Of a stretch of DNA of 64,000 nt, positions 34,578 through 43,329 are shown piece by piece (within the stretch, counting starts at the first letter, position 1; every line of letters begins with the position of its first letter). Origin of the DNA: Halocatena marina (lineage in GTDB: Archaea; Halobacteriota; Halobacteria; Halobacteriales; Haloarculaceae); NCBI RefSeq assembly GCF_025913575.1, contig NZ_CP109785.1:2232001-2296000 (forward strand). Direction: 5' to 3'. The translations under genes were made by a program, and so were the position numbers. A model generated the notes under the pieces. The model was not told the origin of the DNA. It worked only from the letters and a program-made list of their open reading frames with translations, and searched no databases.

Positions 34578-35162
34578 ATGAGTTCCCCCGAGGGTGAGTA
34601 CTACACTGATGAACGGTGGCAGAATTGGATTGAACGGTTGACATCGGAGGAGATCGATTTGGAGGATGAAGAATCCGGCCGACTGCTCCAGAATTTTCAG
34701 GACGACACGGTCATCGCGATCGCAAAAATCGTCACTGACTACGACGAGGGCGAGCTGGACGAAGAGACCGCACTGTCGGAGCTGTCTGACGTACGCGAGA
34801 TCGTTCTGACGGATGTCGACCTCGATGGTGAAGACGAAAACACCCTAATGTTGGTGAACGCGGTTCAGACGGCGCTCGTCTGCGTGTTCTATGCCGCCGA
34901 AGAATACGTCGTCAACGAGGCACCCGAGACCGATATCGAACAGTATATCGAAGCGGCGCGCGACGCCGAAGCCGAAGAGGATTTCGAAACCGCTCTCGGC
35001 TACTGCGCACAGGCTGGTGCGAGCATTATTGACGGCGAAGAACTAGAGCCGAGCGTTGGGGAAGAGCTCGAATACGGTCCCGTCGCGGACTGGGTCACTG
35101 GTCTCCGGAGCCTTCAGATCGCGATGGCAGACCCCGAAGTGGTCGAAGCCGAAGAGAGCTGA
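34578..35162 (+). CDS. DUF2150 family protein
   Basis: A 194-residue, extremely acidic haloarchaeal protein. It opens 'YYTDERWQNWIERL' and has helical segments 'NTLMLVNAVQTALVCVFYAAEEYV' (here split) and 'DIEQYIEAARDAEAEEDFETALGYCAQAG', as in DUF2150 proteins. There are no membrane segments or metal motifs. ATG 34578 is used because the conserved region starts at once; ATG 34566 would add four residues. The function is not known. It stands alone between TatD-like and antiporter genes. Confidence 0.82.
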   Translation: MSSPEGEYYTDERWQNWIERLTSEEIDLEDEESGRLLQNFQDDTVIAIAKIVTDYDEGELDEETALSELSDVREIVLTDVDLDGEDENTLMLVNAVQTALVCVFYAAEEYVVNEAPETDIEQYIEAARDAEAEEDFETALGYCAQAGASIIDGEELEPSVGEELEYGPVADWVTGLRSLQIAMADPEVVEAEES

Positions 35163-35458
35163 AGCGTCACTACCAACACGGTGTGAAACAAACGAGAACA
35201 GGGCTGCGAAGACTCGTCTGAACGTTCGACACCGTATCGATACTGCTCCCGTCTCTTCGGCCAAGCGGTACGAGAGCGACTCTCGAAATGAGTGCGGAAG
35301 GCTATCCTTCCTGAATCACCAGTTGCAAGGCAGAGATATCTTCACCTTCAAGATTATTTCTGATCGAACTCTCCAAGCACGTAGTGGGATGCCGATGAAT
35401 TCGTATAGTAGAGTCCAATTCGCCCTCCTTATTTTATCGTGGATGATGAACCTCGTGC

Positions 35459-37219
35459 ATGGAGTTCTTCATCGAGTACGCGAACACGACAAGCGGGATC
35501 CTACTTACTCCGCTGGCGGCCCAGAGCGCGCTCGTCGATATCCTCTCCGGTTTACTTCCTATCTTCATCATTGCCGCATTCGTCGGTATTTTTGTCGCCA
35601 AAGTCGGGCGGTTTCCGTATACAATCGCGCTGTTGATCGCCGGATTCGGTGTCTCGATCGTCATAAGCGTTGTCGACCGACCACTCATCATCGAGAAGAT
35701 CTCACTCTCGCACGATCTCATTCTCTTTGTTCTTCTCCCGCCACTTCTGTTCGAAGGGGCAGCAACGACCGAGTTCGAGCGGCTTCGTCAGAATCTACGT
35801 CCGGTACTCGCACTTGCGGTTGTCGGATTGCTACTGTCGATCACGCTTCTTGGAATCGTCGGCCAAGAGGTGTTCGGCTTTCCGTTGCTTGTCTCGCTCC
35901 TCTTTGCGTCAATGGTTCTCCCAACCGACCCAGTGTCAGTGCTCGCACTTTTCGAGGAGCTCGGTGCTCCCGAGCGACTATCGGTGCTCGTTGAGGGGGA
36001 AAGCCTGCTCAACGACGGGGTTGGTGTCGTCGTGTTCTCCGCGTTTTTGTTGTACGTTAATAACGGCACACCGGCTGGAGATCTATTTACGATCGGTGGT
36101 CTTTCGCGGCTGCTCGTCGATATAGCCGTGGTGAGCCTTGGCGGTCTCATCGTCGGCTTTGTGGCTGGTTACGTGATCTACAGCGTTATGATCAATCTCG
36201 ACGAGCAGATGACCGAGATTGTTCTCACGTTCATCCTCGCATACGGAAGTTTCCTGGTTGCAGAGCACTATCTCCACGTCAGCGGCGTCATCGCAACCGT
36301 CGTCGCGGGGTTGTTCATCGGCAATCGTGGTGCGGAGTATGCGATGAGTCCGCAGACAAAAATCTCCATTTTCAACAGTCTCGAAACGGTCGCGTTTCTC
36401 GTCAATACGTTTCTCTTCATTATGATCGGCGTCGTGACACCGGTTAACCAGCTCATCGAACACGCCGGACTCATTCTTCTTGCCATCCCGCTTGTTCTCG
36501 CTGCTCGGGCAATCACCGTCTACGGACTCACCACGTTCGTGAACAGGGTGAACGAGCCGACAATATCCCGATCATACCAGCATGTCATCGTCTGGGGAGG
36601 ACTACACGCCTCAATCCCGATCGCGTTGGTGTTAGGACTTCCTGCCGAAGGCCTGCCAATTGAGCAACTGCGAGCAATGGTCTTCGGGGTCGCTGCGTTC
36701 AGTCTCGTCGTGCAAGGATTGACAATGGAGTCACTTCTCGATTACCTCGGGATCGGGACGCGATCGACGGGACGGGAGCTCTACGAACTGCTCGTCGGGC
36801 GTGCTCGGGCCGTCGAAAGCGCACTCAACGCCGCCGATCGTCTCGATCAGGGTGGAGACATTCCGTCGTCTGTGTACAACGACTTCACCACTGAGTACGA
36901 GCAGGAAAAAGAAACGCTGGACGAAGCCATCTCACAACTTCTGCAAGAACAGCCCGAACTCCGCCACGAACAACGGTTAGCGGGAGAGCGACGAGTTCTT
37001 CAGTGGGAAAAGAGCGCACTCATAGACGCAAATCGACGCGGCGTCATTAGTAACTCAGTTAGCGAACGTCTCCTTGAGGAGGTAGATCTCAAACTCGACC
37101 GCGTCCGAGACGGAGAATCGACCGTCGATAGCGAGATAGAGGGCTACGAGGAGTTCTGGCGCTCTAAAGCCACGGAGTTTGGGCTGCTCGATTCTGAAAC
37201 TGAAAGAGACGATACGTGA
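35459..37219 (+). CDS. Na+/H+ antiporter, CPA1/NhaP type
   Basis: A 586-residue membrane protein with about 12-13 helices (residues 1-420) and a cytoplasmic C-terminal region of about 160 residues rich in Glu/Lys/Arg. The CPA1 signatures are present: 'LFEGAATTEFERLR', 'SMVLPTDPVSVLALFEELGAPERL' (family TDPV motif) and 'EGESLLNDGVGVVVFSAFL', where the Asn-Asp pair is the ion-binding site. It exchanges sodium for protons across the cell membrane, important for keeping sodium low in a high-salt cell. The start ATG 35459 gives a natural amphipathic N-terminus. Confidence 0.95.
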   Translation: MEFFIEYANTTSGILLTPLAAQSALVDILSGLLPIFIIAAFVGIFVAKVGRFPYTIALLIAGFGVSIVISVVDRPLIIEKISLSHDLILFVLLPPLLFEGAATTEFERLRQNLRPVLALAVVGLLLSITLLGIVGQEVFGFPLLVSLLFASMVLPTDPVSVLALFEELGAPERLSVLVEGESLLNDGVGVVVFSAFLLYVNNGTPAGDLFTIGGLSRLLVDIAVVSLGGLIVGFVAGYVIYSVMINLDEQMTEIVLTFILAYGSFLVAEHYLHVSGVIATVVAGLFIGNRGAEYAMSPQTKISIFNSLETVAFLVNTFLFIMIGVVTPVNQLIEHAGLILLAIPLVLAARAITVYGLTTFVNRVNEPTISRSYQHVIVWGGLHASIPIALVLGLPAEGLPIEQLRAMVFGVAAFSLVVQGLTMESLLDYLGIGTRSTGRELYELLVGRARAVESALNAADRLDQGGDIPSSVYNDFTTEYEQEKETLDEAISQLLQEQPELRHEQRLAGERRVLQWEKSALIDANRRGVISNSVSERLLEEVDLKLDRVRDGESTVDSEIEGYEEFWRSKATEFGLLDSETERDDT

Positions 37220-37274
37220 AAGTACATCTCTACCGAGAGATACACCAAAGGCGGTCCTCTCCGATACTGTAGCT

Positions 37275-37787
37275 ATGACACGAGAGGAAACAGAAAGTCC
37301 GTCGTGGGTGACGCTTTCACCCGATGAGCGCATTATCTGGCAAGATCGACCTAGTCATTGGGTGATTGCCAAAGAGCTAATTATCGGAAGCATTGTCGTT
37401 GGAATCGGAATCGTCGGGATTGTTCTCCTTCCAGGACTGTGGCTGTTACTCCCTAGTGCTCTTGTCCTCATCGGAGCCATATACGCTGGCGTTACGATCT
37501 ACAAACACCGGAAAGTCCGATACCTCATCACGAGCACTGAACTCTACAAAAAAACTGGAGTCTTCTCTAAGTCGGTGATTAATCTCAGACTCGACCGTAT
37601 CCAGAACACATCATTCGATCAAACGTTCTACCAGCGCCTACTCGGATACGGAACCGTCCATATCGAAACAGCCGGGACAGACGGAACGGACCTCGTACTC
37701 GAATCGGTCAACAATCCAGAGCACGTGATGGGACGGATAACCGAATGCCTCGAAAAGGTCAAATCACCCGAGTACGATATTGCGTAG
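37275..37787 (+). CDS. PH-domain membrane protein (YdbS/bPH2 type)
   Basis: A 170-residue protein. It has a short N-terminal segment 'LSPDERIIWQDRPSHWVI', two membrane helices near residues 35-75 (IIGSIVVGIGIVGIVLLPGLW; ALVLIGAIYAGVTIY) and a bacterial-type PH domain (YLITSTELYKKTGVFSKSVINLRLDRIQNTSF... FYQRLLGYGTVHIETAG). This is the common bPH_2 layout. ATG 37275 lies just before the conserved part. The role is unknown; relatives are linked to membrane stress or lipids. It follows the antiporter by 55 bases on the same strand. Confidence 0.88.
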   Translation: MTREETESPSWVTLSPDERIIWQDRPSHWVIAKELIIGSIVVGIGIVGIVLLPGLWLLLPSALVLIGAIYAGVTIYKHRKVRYLITSTELYKKTGVFSKSVINLRLDRIQNTSFDQTFYQRLLGYGTVHIETAGTDGTDLVLESVNNPEHVMGRITECLEKVKSPEYDIA

Positions 37788-37910
37788 TTATGCGCTCTCT
37801 GCCGTGCTATCGGGAAAGCGGTCCGCAGCCGTTTTCCGGCTCGAAAAGTGTCTACGGTTCTTTGCGATCGGAATTACACAGCCAGTAAAACCATATTGAG
37901 GTGGATTAGA

Positions 37911-37950
37911 TTGGATTGGATCGGATCGGATCGGATCGGATCGGATCGGA
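37911..37950. repeat. pentamer tandem repeat (TTGGA)2(TCGGA)6
   Basis: Eight pentamers in a row: two TTGGA and then six perfect TCGGA units, flanked by a degenerate copy (GGATTAGA). It contains repeated GATC sites. It is intergenic, 90 bases from the 3' end of the tRNA gene. It is not coding in any supported frame. Confidence 0.9.
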
Positions 37951-38039
37951 CTGAATTCGAATCTCGGTACGGACGCGTTGCTCCCAGCTTCAAACTCTTT
38001 GATTACGTATTATCGCTTACGCATTTATCTCTGTAGAAG

Positions 38040-38114
38040 TGGGTCGGGGCGGATTTGAACCGCCGACTTCCTCCGTGTGAAGGAGGTATCATAACCGGCC
38101 TAGATCACCAACCC
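38040..38114 (-). tRNA. tRNA-Val (anticodon CAC)
   Basis: A complete cloverleaf on the minus strand. The acceptor stem GGGTTGG pairs with CCGACCC (one G-T), with A as discriminator base. The anticodon stem CCTCC/GGAGG encloses loop TTCACAC, giving anticodon CAC. The T arm has GGCGG-TTCAAAT-CCGCC. CCA is not encoded and there is no intron. It reads GUG codons. A TATA-like element lies about 29 bases upstream. Confidence 0.96.
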
Positions 38115-38138
38115 GCATACGATAGGAACAATTCCCGC

Positions 38139-38150
38139 GACTTAAGGATT
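38139..38150 (-). promoter_or_regulatory. TATA element of the tRNA-Val gene
   Basis: On the minus strand AATCCTTAAG is centred about 29 bases ahead of the first tRNA base, the usual archaeal tRNA promoter position. Confidence 0.45.
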
Positions 38151-38158
38151 CCTTTCGC

Positions 38159-38422
38159 CTACGGGATTCGACTGTCTCGGTATTCGTCGATTCGATCGCG
38201 TGATCTACGGAGCGCTCGTCGGGCATCTCGCTCGGTGCTCTGCTTCCGTTCTTCGAATTCCGCTTTGAGACGTTCGCTTCGGGTTGGTCTCGGTTCCTGA
38301 TCTCGGCCGAGGACATCGCGGACAGTCCGTTCGACCGGTGACAGTGTTTCAACGACACCCCTCCGTCCTGATTCGCCAGCACGCTTCAGGTAATACCAGG
38401 TATCCTTGAAATTCCTGTTCAT
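38159..38422 (-). CDS. small conserved haloarchaeal protein (DUF7553-like)
   Basis: An 87-residue, highly charged helical protein opening 'MNRNFKDTWYYLKRAGES', a start that I associate with a family of short haloarchaeal proteins (probably DUF7553). The C-terminal half is a long Arg/Glu-rich helix, possibly a coiled coil (RLKAEFEERKQSTERDARR). ATG 38422 is preferred; the frame is open much further upstream but with non-conserved composition. It lies 45 bases upstream of the tRNA gene on the same strand. Function unknown. Confidence 0.7.
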   Translation of the reverse strand: MNRNFKDTWYYLKRAGESGRRGVVETLSPVERTVRDVLGRDQEPRPTRSERLKAEFEERKQSTERDARRALRRSRDRIDEYRDSRIP

Positions 38423-38648
38423 AGTTATCATTATCCACAGAAAGATAAAACGCTTTTGTCCAGATAATCGTGACGAAGCCAAGAGCAGACCAGAGCACAT
38501 AGTGTCGATGTATACCGCACACATAGCTGTTGACTGGTGTGGCCACTTCCAGTGCGGGGCAGAAATGAGCACGAACGGAGCGGAGCACAGCACCGCGTTA
38601 CGATCCGTACGACCGACCGGCCGCGTCCATCGAACGCCTGAGATGTAT

Positions 38649-38975
38649 TCAGGCTCGTTGGTTGTACTCGTCTCTCGCAGCCTTGATGGCAGCAGCGAGG
38701 ATTGCGAGCATATCGAACATATCGAGTTCACGACGAGCTTCAACTAGCTCATCTCGTGTACTTCCACTGAACTTCTCTTTTTCAGATTCAGCCTCAGATT
38801 CAGACTCAGATTCGGTCTCGGTCTCGATTTCGATCTCTTCTTCTGTTTCGATCTCTTCTTCTGTTTCGATCTTCTCATTCTTCGAATCGCTACCTCGGGA
38901 CCGGAGCAGGAAGACCAACCCGCCGAACGCGAGCGCGACGAGTACCAGCTTGTGTTTCTTTCCGCTGCCGTCCAT
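38649..38975 (-). CDS. small membrane protein with acidic Glu/Ser/Thr repeat
   Basis: A 108-residue protein: a short basic start (MDGSGKKHK), one membrane helix (LVLVALAFGGLVFLL), an acidic low-complexity stretch (EEEIETEEEIEIETETES and similar) and a C-terminal amphipathic helix pair 'ELVEARRELDMFDMLAILAAAIKAARDEY', which looks conserved among haloarchaeal small proteins. ATG 38975 gives a natural N-terminus; ATG 39020 would add 15 residues. The role is unknown. The repeat region is likely a flexible spacer. Confidence 0.6.
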   Translation of the reverse strand: MDGSGKKHKLVLVALAFGGLVFLLRSRGSDSKNEKIETEEEIETEEEIEIETETESESESEAESEKEKFSGSTRDELVEARRELDMFDMLAILAAAIKAARDEYNQRA

Positions 38976-39244
38976 CGTACCGACGAGTACTGTGTCGGAT
39001 AGTATCGAACGTATTGTCATGGACCGGTACCACTACATACTCGCTTCATCCCTGTATAGTTATTCGATTCTTAGCCCCTCTCGTATGATTTAGACATTAT
39101 TTATGTGATACACCTGAATATTTAGTGACTCAATAGACGGTTCAGACGGGTGGTAGTGACGGTGACGCGGTGAGTGACCGAATTCTTCTGCCGTTTCGTC
39201 GTCGCACCGATGCTCTTACCTCATCCACGGTGTATCGGCCGACT

Positions 39245-39682
39245 ATGGATGGTTGGCGAATTATACGAGCGCGCACTGCAGACGAGCGTGAGGAAGCTCT
39301 TGACGTTCGCCACGAGGTGTTCGTCGAAGAACAGGGTGTCTCTGTTGATCTAGAACACGACCAGTACGACGACCACGCGACGCATTTCGTTGCCTACGAT
39401 GGCGATCAACCCGTTGGTGCGGCCCGGTTACGCGAATACGGTGACAGTATCGGGAAAATCGAGCGCGTGGCGGTTCGAGCATCGCGGCGGGGCGAAGGCT
39501 GGGGACGAAAGATTATGGCTGCCGTTGAAACAGCGGCTCGTGAGGAGGGTTTTATGACGCTCCGATTGGACTCACAGAACGATGCCATCGGTTTCTACGA
39601 GCGGCTGGGATACGAAGTAGTGAGTGAACCGTTCATGGATGCGGGGATTCTTCACCGAACGATGAGACGAACCCTCGATTGA
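39245..39682 (+). CDS. GNAT-family N-acetyltransferase
   Basis: A 145-residue acetyl-CoA-dependent acetyltransferase. It has 'ALDVRHEVFVEEQGVSVDLEHD' near the N-terminus, as in ElaA-like GNATs, the acetyl-CoA loop 'IERVAVRASRRGEGWGRKIM' near residue 85 (R/Q-x-x-G-x-G/A form) and the C-terminal 'AIGFYERLGYEVV' signature. ATG 39245 fits the fold; upstream sequence in frame is not conserved. The substrate is unknown. Confidence 0.9.
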   Translation: MDGWRIIRARTADEREEALDVRHEVFVEEQGVSVDLEHDQYDDHATHFVAYDGDQPVGAARLREYGDSIGKIERVAVRASRRGEGWGRKIMAAVETAAREEGFMTLRLDSQNDAIGFYERLGYEVVSEPFMDAGILHRTMRRTLD

Positions 39683-39748
39683 ACGTATTTGGCTCGAACA
39701 TGTCGCTCCAAACCATACAAAAAGTGAAGTGTCACTTCTGGCCGTTGC

Positions 39749-40279
39749 CTACGGATATAAGCAAGCAGAAAGGCTGGATCCACCCACCGTTAGGAGGCCG
39801 GAAGCGATTGCCGGGAGAAGGGCAGCGGCGAGCGAGTAGGCTGTATCCCTGATTTCTAAGGTTCCCATCCCCGCTCTAGCGAGACTAATCATCACACGAA
39901 TGAGAAACTTCAAGAGGAAAAACACCATCACGATCTCTAATCCGAGCGTTATCAACAACGGAAGACTGACACCCATCCGCCCAGCGCTGCATAGCACGTC
40001 TTTTGCCATGCCAATCCCCAACTCCTGAGCAATCGCAAGTATGATCCAAAGCGGACCAAGCAAGATAGCAGTCCCAACGACAGATGTATAAAGATCACCC
40101 CAGCCGGGCTGCATCACGATCTCGATGAGACCATGGCCCCCCCGACGAAGACCGTGCCCGCTGCGACGAAAGCCGTGTCCACTTCGACGGAAACCGTACC
40201 CGACCCAACGAAAACCGTTCCGAATCCGCCGAACGGGCGGTGTTAACAATTTAACGATACGTTCGTAGGTCTTCCCCAT
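39749..40279 (-). CDS. membrane protein with Gly-Arg-His heptad repeats, unknown function
   Basis: A 176-residue protein of no family I recognise. After a basic start (MGKTYERIVKLLTPPVRRIRN) come four copies of a seven-residue unit G-[FL]-R-[RW]-x-G-[HY] (GFRWVGY, GFRRSGH, GFRRSGH, GLRRGGH; residues 22-49). Three hydrophobic segments follow (near 65-90, 105-135 and 145-170). The basic repeat should lie in the cytoplasm. It is divergent from the membrane AAA ATPase gene with 275 bases between, so the two could share regulation. Confidence 0.6.
   Translation of the reverse strand: MGKTYERIVKLLTPPVRRIRNGFRWVGYGFRRSGHGFRRSGHGLRRGGHGLIEIVMQPGWGDLYTSVVGTAILLGPLWIILAIAQELGIGMAKDVLCSAGRMGVSLPLLITLGLEIVMVFFLLKFLIRVMISLARAGMGTLEIRDTAYSLAAALLPAIASGLLTVGGSSLSACLYP
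40137..40215 (-). repeat. 21-bp tandem repeat encoding the G-[FL]-R-R-x-G-H heptads
   Basis: Four adjacent 21-base units, the middle two nearly identical, within the membrane protein at 39749-40279. The repeat is in frame. Confidence 0.7.
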
Positions 40280-40554
40280 ATGCTAACTATTAAGTTATTT
40301 CCACCGGGGAAAAATCTATCGAAAAGTTATCTGAGATATCAAAACGAATGACGACAGTCTCGCACTCTTGCTTTTTTGCATTCCTCATTCAGAGTCGACT
40401 GGTCGATCAGCTGAAACACCGAAGTTAATAACAACCGACGATTCTGACAAAATACGATACGAGCAATGAACGCAAGCGCCACTCTGTCACCTTTCACTGG
40501 GGTTACACAGAAGTATCCACTCCAGTGCTTGATTCGATCATTGAGGCAACCACA

Positions 40555-42993
40555 ATGAGATGGACGAATGACAGTCGACAGACGAGATCCGTTGGCGTAC
40601 TTCTCGCGGTATGGATCGTCGGATCCGTGGTCCTTGGGTTCGTTTTAGAGATTATTTTTGGTTATATTCTTCCCCCATCAGAAGCCAAAGGCGCTGCTCA
40701 ACTGTTGGGTATCCTCCTCGCGGGAGGGCTGATACTACTTTCACCACTATACAAACGATGGAAAGACAAACAGCGAAAGCGTGTCCAGCAACTATGGGAA
40801 CAGAAGACACCAGAGACGGCGGCTGAGGCTCTCTCACTCATAGGGCGTCGGGATACACAGGTACGATCGACGGCCATGGCTGTCGTCGCAGAGGTCTGTC
40901 GATCCGCACCCGGCAAGATCGTAAAGCAGTCCACAGACGACGCAGCACAGATCGTTGATCAACTAGTTCCTCACTTGACAGATTCAGACCGGGATACACG
41001 AATCCACGCCGCTGTTGCGCTGAAATTCTTCACACGGGACTATCCAGATACCGTAATCGAGCACACTGATACAATGCGTGAGGTTCTGAACGGAGCCGAT
41101 TCGCCGGTACAAATCAGCGTGGCTCTCGCTGTCGGAAACTTCGTCGCTGCTCATCCTGACCACGGTGAGAAGTTCGATGATCAAATCGCCCAGCTACTCT
41201 CCGATGAAGATCCTGAGGTCCGATCGGCTGCTTGCATCGCACTCGGACACTTCCCTCCGGATCAGGCGTCCGAACAGTTACAAGAGATGACTGACGATTC
41301 GAGCCCACTGGTTGCGAGGTCTGCATCGGCAGCGCTATCGATGTTGCAAGGCGACTCAGAACCTGCTAACCAAATCTTTGAAGGAATAACAGGTGTCCAA
41401 CGCAGAAGTTCTACTGAGTTCGTCGATGACTCACCCGATCGAGATTTCAATGATGTTGCGGGAATGGACTCTCTGAAGAACAGGCTCAGAGAGCAGATCA
41501 TCGAGCCGTTCCACGGGAGCGATGTTTATGAAAAGTATGGCGTCGCCTCGGACAGTGGGATTCTCTTCTACGGCCCACCGGGAACTGGAAAAACGCACAT
41601 CGCAACCTGTCTCGCAGGCGAACTCAGCTGCAATTATATCAGCGTCGATGTTGGCAGTATCGAAAGCAGGTGGGTCGGGGAAAGTTCTAACAACATAAAG
41701 CAGCTCTTCGACGAAGCCCATCGGAGTCAGCCGTGTCTCGTCTTCATCGACGAGATTGACGCTCTTGCCACCGATCGATCAGAGTCAAACCAGACAGCTG
41801 ATAAGAAGAAGATGGTCAACCAGTTGCTGCAGGAGATGTCTACGATCGACGATTCAGATGACATCATCGTGATTGGTGCGACAAACAATCCGGACGATGT
41901 CGACGACGCCATGCTTCGGACGGGCCGATTCGACTCGAAAATACACGTCCCGAAACCAGACGCCGAAGCTCGTCTCGCAATCTTCGAACAGTACATGAAC
42001 GCGCCTACAGAAGCGATCGACCCCGACGAGTTCAAACGAGCGACGCGCGGTCTTGTCGCCAGCGATATGGTTGCAATCGCCCGTCGAGCTGGCGTGCAGG
42101 CAGCTACTCGTGAACAGAAAACCGGCCGTGAGAGCATCGTTACAGAGACTGACGTGCTGAACGCCGTCGATGAAATCACAACCGAACAGGGAGGCGTCGG
42201 TGAATTCATCCAGCAGCCACCAGAGATGGACTTCTCTGACGTGATCGGAGCGAAAAAGCTGAAATCTGAGCTTCAACAAACAATCATCGACCCACTCACG
42301 AACCCGGAATTCCACGAAGAATATGGCCTCGGTGTCGAGAATGGAGTTCTTCTTTACGGCCCACCTGGAACCGGTAAAACGTACATCGCAACCTGTCTCG
42401 CAGGCGAACTCGGCTGCAGTTTCATTAGCGCGAGAGCCGGTGACCTCGTCAGCAAGTGGGTCGGGCAGGGAGCAAAAAACGTTCAGACAATGTTTGAGGA
42501 GGCTCGCTCCAATCAGCCGTGTATCATCTTTATCGACGAAATTGACGCTCTTGTCACCGACCGAAGCGCCAATCAGACCAAAAGCGAGCGCCAGATGGTT
42601 AATCAGTTCCTCACCGAGCTGTCTCACCTTAGCGATGATAACGAGGATGTCGTGGTGATCGGAGCGACTAATCGACCGGATGAGATCGATTCGGCGATGC
42701 TTCGAACCGGGCGGTTCAGTGAGAAGATCAGAGTCGGTCCGCCCGATACGAACGCTCGGATTGCACTCTTCGATTCCTACCTCGTTGCTCCCGTCAACGA
42801 TATTTCACCGCAGGCCATCGGCGAAATGACGGAGGGATTCGTCGCCAGTGATATGAAGCACGTCGCCGAACGAGCCGCTCGCAAGGCTATGAAACGTGCG
42901 AAGAACGGGACGGGACCAAAAGAAGTCACACAAGCAGACGTGTCCGAAGCCGTCTCAGAAGTCCGTCGTGGAAAAAGGACTGGACGCGGATGA
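40555..42993 (+). CDS. membrane-anchored HEAT-repeat protein with two AAA ATPase domains
   Basis: An 812-residue protein with an uncommon layout. Two N-terminal membrane helices (about 11-38 and 46-65) are followed by HEAT-like repeats (about 85-275: 'EVRSAACIALGHFPPDQA', 'LVARSASAALSML'). Then come two Cdc48/FtsH-like AAA domains. Walker A GPPGTGKT is at about 339 and 601, Walker B IFIDEIDAL at about 395 and 657, and the LRTGRF arginine-finger region is in both. Both domains therefore look active. Pore-type loops differ from Cdc48 (SRWVGESS, SKWVGQGA). ATG 40555 is preferred over GTG 40525. It probably remodels or extracts proteins at the membrane. Confidence 0.85.
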   Translation: MRWTNDSRQTRSVGVLLAVWIVGSVVLGFVLEIIFGYILPPSEAKGAAQLLGILLAGGLILLSPLYKRWKDKQRKRVQQLWEQKTPETAAEALSLIGRRDTQVRSTAMAVVAEVCRSAPGKIVKQSTDDAAQIVDQLVPHLTDSDRDTRIHAAVALKFFTRDYPDTVIEHTDTMREVLNGADSPVQISVALAVGNFVAAHPDHGEKFDDQIAQLLSDEDPEVRSAACIALGHFPPDQASEQLQEMTDDSSPLVARSASAALSMLQGDSEPANQIFEGITGVQRRSSTEFVDDSPDRDFNDVAGMDSLKNRLREQIIEPFHGSDVYEKYGVASDSGILFYGPPGTGKTHIATCLAGELSCNYISVDVGSIESRWVGESSNNIKQLFDEAHRSQPCLVFIDEIDALATDRSESNQTADKKKMVNQLLQEMSTIDDSDDIIVIGATNNPDDVDDAMLRTGRFDSKIHVPKPDAEARLAIFEQYMNAPTEAIDPDEFKRATRGLVASDMVAIARRAGVQAATREQKTGRESIVTETDVLNAVDEITTEQGGVGEFIQQPPEMDFSDVIGAKKLKSELQQTIIDPLTNPEFHEEYGLGVENGVLLYGPPGTGKTYIATCLAGELGCSFISARAGDLVSKWVGQGAKNVQTMFEEARSNQPCIIFIDEIDALVTDRSANQTKSERQMVNQFLTELSHLSDDNEDVVVIGATNRPDEIDSAMLRTGRFSEKIRVGPPDTNARIALFDSYLVAPVNDISPQAIGEMTEGFVASDMKHVAERAARKAMKRAKNGTGPKEVTQADVSEAVSEVRRGKRTGRG

Positions 42994-43033
42994 TTGATCA
43001 ACACAAAGAGCGTATCTCTCGAACTACTTCTGA

Positions 43034-43255
43034 TTAGTTCAGCATCGCTTCATCTGGATGCTCGATAGTTGGACGAATACTCGAGAGGTTACAAATGATT
43101 TCACTGTCGATATCGTGGTCGTGCTCAACCGCGTGTTCGATGGCGAGCGTGCTGAGTTCGCGACGACTGTGAAGTTCGGTGCTCGCCGTCCATCCACAAT
43201 CGAGACAATAACTCCGTTTGATCGAAAGAATCACGCGTGATTTCTTGGATGTCAT
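43034..43255 (-). CDS. small zinc-finger-like haloarchaeal protein
   Basis: A 73-residue protein with CLDC near residue 18 followed by W and a paired His region 'AIEHAVEHDHDIDSEI', a CxxC...HxxxH pattern of a single small zinc finger. The similarity to many haloarchaeal short zinc-finger proteins is by pattern only. It lies downstream of and convergent with the AAA ATPase gene. The function is unknown; nucleic-acid or protein contact is possible. Confidence 0.6.
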   Translation of the reverse strand: MTSKKSRVILSIKRSYCLDCGWTASTELHSRRELSTLAIEHAVEHDHDIDSEIICNLSSIRPTIEHPDEAMLN

Positions 43256-43329
43256 CGTATTTCAGTTGTATTCTGTGCCTGATATTAGTACACCGACACG
43301 TTGTCAGTCACTGTTCGGGAAGCGTTTCT

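Noticed and set aside
35056..35994. 312-codon plus-strand frame spanning the gap before the antiporter
   Set aside because: It overlaps the DUF2150 and antiporter genes in another phase and is Arg/Ser-rich with no motif.
41854..42627. 257-codon minus-strand frame opposite the second AAA domain
   Set aside because: Antisense to intact Walker motifs; no recognisable domain.
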